A DNA stretch of 10,242 nucleotides from Caulobacteraceae bacterium (GTDB lineage Bacteria > Pseudomonadota > Alphaproteobacteria > Caulobacterales > Caulobacteraceae), in contig JAQGII010000348.1 in the NCBI GenBank assembly GCA_028291305.1, positions 1 through 10,242 of the forward strand. The letters run 5' to 3'. Positions 1 to 7,214 of this stretch are shown here, piece after piece (positions within the stretch are counted from its first letter, which is position 1; each line of letters starts with the position of its first letter). The notes under the pieces were generated by a model, which saw only the letters and a list, made by a program, of their open reading frames with translations, made no database searches and was not told where the DNA came from. The position numbers and the translations under genes were made by a program.

Positions 1-1545
<1,545 letters not shown>

Positions 1546-1577
1546 AACGGGCCGCGCCGAAGGCTTTTCACGATCCC

Positions 1578-1674
1578 TGTGGATAACCGGCAACATCCTG
1601 ACATCGCCGGACTTTTTTTCGGAATTTCCCGTCCACAGCCAGTTGCGCGCCGGTTGTGCACCGGTTTAGTCACA
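1578..1674. promoter_or_regulatory. DnaA-box-like cluster downstream of uup
   Basis: TGTGGATAA at 1578-1586 is the exact reverse complement of the consensus DnaA box TTATCCACA. A TCCACA core follows at 1632-1637 (+), and TTAGTCACA at 1666-1674 (+) has one mismatch to TTWTNCACA. A run of seven or eight T lies between them (about 1613-1619). Only the first site is strong, and a 9-mer can occur by chance. The cluster could titrate DnaA or regulate a nearby promoter. No origin-linked genes such as hemE or dnaA are in view, so an origin is not proposed. Confidence 0.35.
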
Positions 1675-1770
1675 AGCCCTTGGCCTGGCCCGATTGCCAG
1701 GTCCGGAAGGCGTGACAAGATGACTACGGAGCCAAGGCGAACGCCCTGCTCCTCCCGGCGAAAACGGCGG

Positions 1771-1836
1771 CGCAAGCCAAGGTTGGAGCCGACAGGCAAA
1801 GGTGGAACGCAAGCCCGGTCGGAGCCGAAAGGCGAA
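1771..1836. repeat. degenerate direct repeat, two ~30-bp units
   Basis: Unit 1 (1771-1800) and unit 2 (1808-1836) both start CGCAAGCC, share a GGAGCCGA core and end in AGGCAAA or AGGCGAA. They differ by a few substitutions and one deletion. A shorter related piece, GGAGCC followed by AAGGCGAA, lies at 1728-1741. The period is about 37 bp, so the pattern is not a clean codon-phase repeat. No known family is recognised. Confidence 0.45.
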
Positions 1837-2271
1837 GATCAGGCGGAAACGGACCCGGCGCCGAAGGCGGCCACGACAGCGCGGGACCTTCGGGTCTCAA
1901 GCGGGAAGCGGCGGTCGGAGGATCGGACGGGCCGGACGTCCAAGGCGGGCCGCCCGAGCGCAAGCTCATGGCGGTTCGGCGAGGATCAAGGCGCGGCCGA
2001 ACCGCTCGATGACCCCTGCTTCGGCGCGGGTGATCCAGCGGCTGCGGAACGGGAGCTGGACGCTTTGTCCCTTTACCGGGACTGGCGAGAGGGAGCGGCC
2101 GGATGCCGCAAACTGAAGGCCGCTTCCTCTCGCGGCTCGGTCAGAGCGCTACGTGAGCAGCTCACGACCCGACCTGTTTCCCCCAATTCCGTTGATTCGG
2201 CCAGCACCTGGCGGCGCCTGGGCGGTTTTGCGCTGTGCGCTCATCGCGGTGCGGCCGCAGGAAACCTGGAC

Positions 2272-2318
2272 CACGAAGAGCACGAAGAGCACCAAGGATT
2301 GGCGCGGTGTTCTTCGTG
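2272..2318. repeat. CACGAAGAG tandem repeat with 13-bp hairpin
   Basis: CACGAAGAG occurs twice head to tail (2272-2280, 2281-2289) and is followed by CACCAAG. The second copy pairs with a downstream inverted copy: CACGAAGAGCACC (2281-2293) against GGTGTTCTTCGTG (2306-2318). This gives 13 pairs, one of them G-U, around a 12-nt loop. Similar CACGAAGA-type intergenic repeats are, from memory, scattered in many proteobacterial genomes, so this is probably a dispersed repeat. Confidence 0.55.
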
Positions 2319-2348
2319 AACTTGGCGGAGGCTCTTTACGATCTGGGT

Positions 2349-2364
2349 CCCGGCCTTCGCCGGG
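2349..2364. repeat. short GC hairpin CCCGGC-CTTC-GCCGGG
   Basis: This is a perfect 6-bp GC stem with a four-base CTTC loop, embedded in a GGTCCCGGCCTTCGCCGGGA context that resembles a common dispersed intergenic repeat. It lies 13 bp beyond the stop codon of the minus-strand cytochrome gene and could help end or protect that transcript. There is no adjoining T-tract, so a classic intrinsic terminator is not claimed. Confidence 0.45.
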
Positions 2365-2377
2365 ATGAGCGGAGGGA

Positions 2378-2851
2378 TCAGCTGTCCGTCGTCTTCTTCT
2401 TTTTCTTGGCCGCCTTCGGCTTGTCGGCCGCCGGCTCGTCCTTGGCGTCGGACTGGGTCTTGAGGAAGGCGATGATGTCGGCGCGGTCCTGCGCCGCGGT
2501 CACCGGCGGCAGCACCATCTTGACGCCCGGCACCAGCGACGCGGGCTTCTGAATCCACTGGTTCAGCTTGTCCGGGGTCCAGACGACGCCCGAGGCCTTC
2601 AGCTTGTCGGAATAGGCGAAGCCGTTGCCCGACTGGGTCGCCGGCCGGCCGTAGGCGCCGTACAGCGCCGGGCCGACGCCGTTCTTGCCGCCCTTGTCGG
2701 GCTGATGGCAGATCGCGCAGCGCGCCTTGAACAGCACCTGGCCGTGCGCCGGATCGCCGGGGCCGCCCATGGTGGGATCGATCGCCTGGGCCTGCGCGCC
2801 GCCGGCGAAAAGCAAAAGCGCCGAGACGACGGCGTAACCCTTCAAGCCCAT
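2378..2851 (-). CDS. exported class I (c2-like) cytochrome c
   Basis: Periplasmic single-heme electron carrier of 157 residues. An N-terminal hydrophobic segment (residues about 5-19) ending in AQA (about 19-23) reads as a signal peptide. Residues C45-A-I-C-H49 are the covalent heme attachment site with H49 as the proximal ligand. GVGPALYG follows at 58-65, the usual mitochondrial-type/c2 motif, and M112 in PGVKM is the expected distal ligand. The start is supported by AGAGGA six bases upstream of the ATG. After the fold ends near residue 131 comes a charged tail ending in KPKAAKKKKKTTDS, longer and more lysine-rich than typical; its role is unknown, perhaps docking to a partner or membrane. 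The gene is transcribed divergently from adhC across 231 bp. Its redox partners cannot be told from context, and no specific gene name is justified. Confidence 0.9.
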   Translation of the reverse strand: MGLKGYAVVSALLLFAGGAQAQAIDPTMGGPGDPAHGQVLFKARCAICHQPDKGGKNGVGPALYGAYGRPATQSGNGFAYSDKLKASGVVWTPDKLNQWIQKPASLVPGVKMVLPPVTAAQDRADIIAFLKTQSDAKDEPAADKPKAAKKKKKTTDS

Positions 2852-2985
2852 GATCTATCCTCTGCCAAGCTCATCCGGGACGAATGGTCGCCCGGCGGTG
2901 AATGTCCAAAGCCGCGCCGCCGAGTCAAGACCACAGACGCGGCGCGAGTGTGGCAAAGCTGCGGATGATCGTCACAGGCCCAATG

Positions 2986-3014
2986 TTGACGATTCAACTG
3001 CCGCCGTCTAACCG
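2986..3014 (+). promoter_or_regulatory. candidate sigma-70-type promoter for adhC-gfa
   Basis: TTGACG at 2986-2991 is a near-consensus -35 element, followed after 17 bp by TAACCG (3009-3014), a weak -10. This arrangement also resembles the alphaproteobacterial housekeeping pattern (TTGACG with a CTA-containing -10). It would give a leader of about 60 nt before the adhC ATG. The -10 is poor, so the call rests mainly on the -35 and the position in a divergent intergenic region. Confidence 0.4.
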
Positions 3015-3082
3015 CTTTGCCCCAGAACACGCCGCCGGTCCGTCGCCGGACGGCCAGGCCATCCGTTCGGGAGAAAACCGTC

Positions 3083-4192
<1,110 letters not shown>

Positions 4193-4207
4193 GAGAGGAA
4201 ACTCGAA

Positions 4208-4816
4208 ATGTTCAACTTTTTCAAAAAGAAGGAAAAACCCATGGCAGTGTCTATCCACCCGTCGGTCGACGGCGGCGTCAAGCAAGGTTCGGCGAGCTTC
4301 ACGGGCGGCACGCTCGTCTGCAAGTGCAAGGACCGGCCGGTGAAGGTGAAGATCTCCAGCCAGGTTCTGCACAACCACGCCTGCGGCTGCTCCAAGTGCT
4401 GGAAGCCGGACGGGGCCAAGTTCTCGGTCGTCGCCGTGGTCCCCTCCGACAAGGTGGCCGTGAGCGAGAACGGCGACAAGCTGAAGGTGGTCGACACCAG
4501 CGCCCTGATCCAACGCTACGCCTGCACCGTCTGCGGCGTGCACCTGCACGGCCCGGTGGAAAAGCCGGCCCATCCGTTCACCGGCCTGTCCTTCATCCAC
4601 CCGGAACTGTTCACCGAAGCGGGCGCCGACGGCCCGACCTTCGCCGCCTTCGTCTCCTCGATCATCGAAGTCGGCGCGGCCAAGCCGGAAGAGATGGACG
4701 GCGTGCGCGGCCGCCTGAACGAGCTGGGCCTGCCGCCCTACGACTGCCTGTCGCCCGGCCTGATGGACTACATCGCTACCTTCATCGCCAAGGCCAACGG
4801 CGTCCTGCCCGCCTAG
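4208..4816 (+). CDS. gfa: S-(hydroxymethyl)glutathione synthase (glutathione-dependent formaldehyde-activating enzyme)
   Basis: Zinc protein of the GFA/CENP-V fold that promotes condensation of formaldehyde with glutathione, supplying the substrate of the upstream AdhC. Zinc-binding cysteines are visible as C38-K-C40, C59-G-C61-S-K-C64 and C106-T-V-C109. The CGCSKCWKP block (59-67) is highly typical. Two starts are possible. ATG 4208 has a strong GGAGAGGA 8 bases upstream and gives 202 residues. ATG 4241 gives 191 residues, closer to the usual length, with only AAGGAA ahead of it. I keep 4208, which adds a short [11 protein letters not shown] leader not normally seen in the family. The stop codon TAG (4814-4816) is also the first three bases of the palindromic repeat that follows. 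The C-terminus looks full-length, so the repeat has not visibly truncated the protein. Confidence 0.95.
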   Translation: MFNFFKKKEKPMAVSIHPSVDGGVKQGSASFTGGTLVCKCKDRPVKVKISSQVLHNHACGCSKCWKPDGAKFSVVAVVPSDKVAVSENGDKLKVVDTSALIQRYACTVCGVHLHGPVEKPAHPFTGLSFIHPELFTEAGADGPTFAAFVSSIIEVGAAKPEEMDGVRGRLNELGLPPYDCLSPGLMDYIATFIAKANGVLPA

Positions 4817-4929
4817 AGCACGTCAGGCGAAAGTGTACGCGGTTTCGCTGCCTGGACGTGCTCTAAGATATTGATTTAGAGCCTTTTTGAATCGGTTCAG
4901 ATGATTCCATCTGAACCGAAAAGGCTCTA
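4814..4929. repeat. bipartite palindromic repeat, left copy
   Basis: Two imperfect palindromes are joined by an 11-nt spacer. Unit A (4814-4865): arms TAGAGCACGTC (4814-4824) and GACGTGCTCTA (4855-4865) pair perfectly, with GCGAAA/TTTCGC pairing inside. Unit X (4877-4929): outer arms TAGAGCCTTT / AAAGGCTCTA (10 bp), a TTGAA bulge (4887-4891), an inner 12-bp stem (4892-4903 with 4908-4919) and an ATTC loop. A second copy lies inverted at 6259-6373. The element is bordered by CTAG at 4813-4816 and 4927-4930. It overlaps the gfa stop codon and may act as a 3' RNA structure. It looks like a dispersed intergenic repeat of the BIME type; no family name is assigned. Confidence 0.85.
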
Positions 4930-4957
4930 GGGCCAGCCGCCACACGACAACGGATCA

Positions 4958-4992
4958 GGCCCGCGGACCCCGGTTCGCGGGCCTTTTCTTTT
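4958..4992 (+). terminator. rho-independent terminator after gfa
   Basis: GGCCCGCG (4958-4965) pairs with CGCGGGCC (4976-4983), a perfect 8-bp GC stem that can be extended by two or three pairs into the loop. TTTTCTTTT (4984-4992) follows immediately. This is the likely end of the adhC-gfa transcript, 142 bp past the gfa stop with the palindromic repeat lying between. Confidence 0.8.
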
Positions 4993-5020
4993 GCCGACGG
5001 CTCGGCTCCGAAGCTATAGC
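4991..5020 (+). promoter_or_regulatory. candidate promoter for the GlcG-like gene
   Basis: TTGCCG (4991-4996) and TATAGC (5015-5020), 18 bp apart, resemble -35 and -10 elements. GCTATAGC (5013-5020) fits seven of eight positions of the alphaproteobacterial -10 pattern GCTANAWC as I recall it. The -10 lies within the perfect palindrome AAGCTATAGCTT (5011-5022). The -35 overlaps the T-tract of the preceding terminator. The predicted leader of about 30 nt contains the GGAGGA ribosome-binding site at 5045-5050. Confidence 0.45.
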
Positions 5021-5056
5021 TTGAGGCGTCAAGAAAACTCACCCGGAGGAACACGC

Positions 5057-5581
5057 ATGACCTGCATGACCCGCATGGCGCCCGTCGTCGCCCTGGCCGC
5101 CGGCCTTCTGCTGGCCGCCGCCGCTCCCCTTTCCCCCGCCTGGGCCCAGGCCCCCGCCGCACCCACGCCGCCGCCGGCCCCGCCCGTGCTGTTGTACGGC
5201 CCCAACATCACCCTGGAGCAGGCCAAGCAGGTCGTCGCCGCGGCCGAGGCCGAGGCGACCAAGCGCAAGCTGAGCGCGACCATCGCCATCGTCGATACCG
5301 CCGGCAACCTCGTCTACTTCCAGAAGGCCACCAACGGCACCGGCACCGCCGAGACCTTCGCCATGAAGAAGGCCATCGCCGCCGCCAAGAAGCGCCAGCC
5401 GACCAACTACGACATGGCCCGCCTGGCCACGGGCAATCCGTCCCTGGCCTATGTGCCGGAGTTCTTCCCCTTCCCGGGGGGCTTCCCGATCGTGCAGGAC
5501 GGCAAGGTCATCGGCGCCATCGGCGAGACCGGCGGCGCGGACGATGACGTGGCGCGCGCCGGCGCGGCGGCGATCCGCTAG
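5057..5581 (+). CDS. exported GlcG/HbpS-family (DUF336, heme-binding-like) protein
   Basis: 174 residues. A hydrophobic signal peptide (residues about 8-25) ends in a likely WAQA cleavage site (29-32), so the product should be periplasmic. A Pro/Ala-rich spacer (about 33-43) follows, then one GlcG/HbpS-type domain to the end: LEQAKQVVAAAEAEATKR, TIAIVDTAGNLVYFQK, a GTGTAETFAMKKAIAA helix, and the C-terminal GGFPIVQDGKVIGAIGETGG block. Members of this family bind heme or occur beside oxidoreductases; the actual ligand is unknown. ATG 5057 is chosen because GGAGGA (5045-5050) lies six bases ahead; in-frame ATGs at 5066 and 5075 are weaker alternatives. The unknown membrane protein begins 18 bp downstream, and the pair is isolated from neighbours by a terminator and by inverted repeats. 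Confidence 0.85.
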   Translation: MTCMTRMAPVVALAAGLLLAAAAPLSPAWAQAPAAPTPPPAPPVLLYGPNITLEQAKQVVAAAEAEATKRKLSATIAIVDTAGNLVYFQKATNGTGTAETFAMKKAIAAAKKRQPTNYDMARLATGNPSLAYVPEFFPFPGGFPIVQDGKVIGAIGETGGADDDVARAGAAAIR

Positions 5582-5599
5582 ACTAATCGCAGCTGACGC

Positions 5600-6241
5600 A
5601 TGAAGCCGTCGGACCTCAAGTGGTGGCACTGGACGCTGGCGACCATCGCCATCGCCGTGGTCGTCCGCCTTGCCACGGGCGGCCCCCTGCCCTTCCTCGG
5701 CGCCGGCGGGCCGGCGCCCGCCGCCCCGCCGGCGGCTTCGCCGCGACCGCATCGCGCGCCCAACCAGGGCCCCTCGATGCTCAATGCGGTGACCGTCCCG
5801 GACATCGTCGTCGAACGGGCCCTGCCGGAACTGAATCGCCTGACCATCGAGGCCAGCGTGGCCAATCCCGGCAAGCCGGTGGCGCTGGTCGACCAGTCCG
5901 GCGTCCTGATCCGCGAGATCGCGCGAGCCCTGCAGGCCGGGGTCAGCGAGGATTCCGACGCCGTCGCCCTGGTGCGGGTGCTGGTGGCGACCAAGGGCAA
6001 GGACAGGACCGGCAAGGAGCAGGCGCACCTGCCGCTCTACGCCCTGGACTTCAACGCCGCCGACCTGTTCGCCCTGAAGCCCGACCAGGCCAGGCTGGCC
6101 GCCATCCTGGGGCTGGCGACCAACATCGTGTTCAACGGCGCGGACGCCCACGACGCGGCCAGGCAATGGTGCGCCGTCGCCGACAACCAGGCCGCCGCCA
6201 AGCGGCTGTGCGGCATCGTGGCGACGGCCAAGGGCGTCTAG
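5600..6241 (+). CDS. membrane-anchored protein of unknown function
   Basis: 213 residues; I do not recognise the family. The N-terminus MKPSDLKWWHW leads into one hydrophobic segment (about 11-25) with no obvious cleavage site, so it is probably a signal anchor. A Pro/Ala-rich linker (about 33-60) follows, then a mostly helical soluble domain (about 61-213), expected in the periplasm. It contains ALVDQSGVLIREIARAL and a C-terminal region with its only two cysteines, C191 and C204, which could form a disulfide. An in-frame TGA at 5594 fixes the start at 5600 or later. There is no good Shine-Dalgarno in the 18-bp gap after the GlcG-like gene, so translational coupling is likely. G/C-ending codons throughout support it as a real gene. 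A repeat follows 17 bp after the stop. Confidence 0.75.
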   Translation: MKPSDLKWWHWTLATIAIAVVVRLATGGPLPFLGAGGPAPAAPPAASPRPHRAPNQGPSMLNAVTVPDIVVERALPELNRLTIEASVANPGKPVALVDQSGVLIREIARALQAGVSEDSDAVALVRVLVATKGKDRTGKEQAHLPLYALDFNAADLFALKPDQARLAAILGLATNIVFNGADAHDAARQWCAVADNQAAAKRLCGIVATAKGV

Positions 6242-6258
6242 CCCGAAGGCCGAGCCCT

Positions 6259-6373
6259 TAGAGCCTTTCCGGTTCAAATGGAATCATTTGAACCGGATAA
6301 AAAGGCTCTAAATCATAGCGTTAGAGCACGTCGGGCGGCGAAACCGGTATCCACTTTCGCCTGACGTGCTCTA
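6259..6373. repeat. bipartite palindromic repeat, right copy (inverted relative to 4814-4929)
   Basis: Read on the minus strand this has the same order as the left copy: unit A, 11-nt spacer, unit X. Unit X' is 6259-6310: outer arms TAGAGCCTTT / AAAGGCTCTA, inner stem CCGGTTCAAATG (6269-6280) with CATTTGAACCGG (6285-6296), loop GAAT, bulge ATAA. Unit A' is 6322-6373: arms TAGAGCACGTC / GACGTGCTCTA, inner GGCGAAA / TTTCGCC. The 11-bp arms of A are identical in both copies. It starts 17 bp after the stop of the upstream gene, and its outer end is the CTAG into which the IS has inserted. Confidence 0.85.
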
Positions 6374-6412
6374 GGGTCTGAACCTGATCAACCTATTGAG
6401 TGACGTGTCCTT

Positions 6413-6451
6413 GTTGTGATTCAATCTCCTGAACGGAGGTTGGATCATGGC
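6413..6451 (+). promoter_or_regulatory. hairpin covering the transposase Shine-Dalgarno and start codon
   Basis: Bases 6418-6429 pair with 6435-6446 without a break: twelve pairs, two of them G-U, closed by a TGAAC loop (6430-6434). The Shine-Dalgarno GGAGG (6435-6439) is the entire loop-proximal side of the stem. Outward, 6413-6417 can pair with 6447-6451 (U-A, G-U, U-G, U-G, G-C), drawing in the ATG. In an RNA started upstream the ribosome site would be hidden. A transcript initiating inside the hairpin would escape this, as known for IS10- and IS50-type control. Confidence 0.6.
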
Positions 6452-7201
6452 TGGAGAGTTTTGGTTGTCGGACCGGCAATGGGCGGCGATCGATCCGTTG
6501 CTGCCGAAAAACCAGTCGGGCGCGCATCGGGTGGATGACCGGCGAGTGATCAGCGGCATCATCCACGTACTGAAGGTCGGCTGCCGCTGGCAGGACTGCC
6601 CGGCGGTCTATGGTCCGCCGACGACGGTCTACAATCGCTTTCGGCGTTGGACGATCAAGGGCGTCTGGCGCCGGCTGTTCGCGGCTCTGGTCGAGCTCAG
6701 TCCCGACGACATCCAGATGATCGACTCCACCAGCGCCAAGGCCCATCGCTCGGCGGGGGGTGGAAAAGGGGGGCCGAAATCCAGGCGATCGGGCGCTCGC
6801 GCGGCGGCCGCACGACCAAGATCCACGCTGTCGTCGATGGCAAAGGACGCCTCATCGCCTTCGAAATAACCGCCGGGCAACGCGGCGACGCTCCGCTCGC
6901 CAGGACGCTGCTCGAACCCCTGCCTAACGCCCGCCTGTGCCTGGCCGACACCGCCTATGACGCCGACAAGCTGCGCCGGTTCCTGATCGAGCGGGGCACG
7001 ACGCCCGTCATCCCCAACAACCCGACCCGCAAACGCATCCAGCCCTTCGACCCGCAGGCCTACAAGCAACGCAACCTCGTCGAGCGCATGTTCTGCAGGC
7101 TCAAGGACTGGCGACGCATCGCCACCCGCTACGACAAGCTCGCAACAACCTTCGCCAGCGCCGTTTGCATCGCCGCCATCGTCATCTGGTGGGCCCAATG
7201 A
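6447..7201 (+). CDS. IS5/IS427-type DDE transposase, two frames joined by -1 frameshift
   Basis: Cut-and-paste DDE transposase that excises and inserts the surrounding IS. Frame 1 runs 6447-6869 (140 residues if not shifted); the second half is read in the -1 frame to the TGA at 7199-7201. Joining at the G-run 6768-6773 gives a 251-residue protein with the continuous family motif GGKGGAEIQAIGRSRGGRTTK. In that product the catalytic residues are D93 (in QMIDST), D168 (in CLADTAYD) and E213 (in NLVERMFCRLK). An N-terminal helix-turn-helix-like region containing GCRWQDCP is typical. The start is set by GGAGG seven bases before ATG 6447. Because all motifs survive on both sides of the shift, programmed frameshifting is more likely than a decay mutation, but sequence alone cannot prove it. 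Confidence 0.85.
6764..6773 (+). other. -1 frameshift site (A4G6 run) in the transposase
   Basis: AAAAGGGGGG at 6764-6773. In frame 1 the codons are GGA AAA GGG GGG CCG. Slipping back one base on the G6 run gives GGG GGG GCC GAA ATC and restores the family sequence GKGGAEIQ. Ribosomal -1 slippage or polymerase slippage on the G tract would have the same outcome. A second G6 run lies just upstream at 6755-6760. Confidence 0.6.
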
Positions 7202-7214
7202 GTCTCGACCCTAG

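Larger units (their letters stand above)
1546..2377. other. 832-bp intergenic region without a convincing gene
   Basis: Open frames exist here (for example 1723-2319 on +, or about 1724-1969 on -), but I do not accept them. On the + strand the would-be protein is an Arg/Lys/Pro-rich low-complexity string. Its codons often end in A, unlike the strongly G/C-ending codons of every neighbour, and its 3' end runs through the CACGAAGAG repeat. No ribosome-binding site stands out before 1723. What the region does hold is listed separately: a DnaA-box-like cluster near its left end, a degenerate direct repeat, and two hairpin repeats near its right end. A structured RNA in 1690-2150 cannot be excluded by eye. 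Confidence 0.6.
6375..7210 (+). mobile_element. IS5-family (IS427-like) insertion sequence, ~836 bp
   Basis: The element is bounded by CTAG on both sides (6371-6374 and 7211-7214), read as target duplications. The left end GGTCTGAACCTGAT and the reverse complement of the right end, GGTCGAGACTCATT, form an imperfect terminal inverted repeat. One transposase in two overlapping frames fills the element. Length, short CTAG duplication, DDE motifs and frameshift organisation fit the IS427 group of the IS5 family as generally described. One CTAG could instead be counted as part of the IS end, so the boundaries carry an uncertainty of a few bases. Confidence 0.85.

Noticed and set aside
1578..1674. 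Chromosomal replication origin
   Set aside because: Only one consensus DnaA box plus weak partners, no extended AT-rich unwinding region, and no origin-associated genes in the window.
2272..2318. CRISPR array
   Set aside because: Two 9-bp tandem units without spacers are not a CRISPR array; the palindromic repeats at 4814 and 6259 are also only paired hairpins.
1723..2319. Possible Arg/Lys-rich protein in the gap after uup
   Set aside because: Codon endings unlike neighbouring genes, no clear ribosome-binding site, low-complexity product, and a 3' end made of the CACGAAGAG repeat.
5039..6277. Minus-strand open frame of 412 codons over the GlcG-like and unknown genes
   Set aside because: Gly/Arg/Asp-rich shadow translation. 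The + strand has a signal peptide, a recognisable domain and a ribosome-binding site.
4814..6373. Classical composite transposon bounded by the inverted repeats
   Set aside because: No transposase lies inside, no target duplication is visible (the left outer flank is gfa coding sequence), and the repeats are hairpin elements rather than IS ends. Kept only as one hypothesis for a mobilised cassette.
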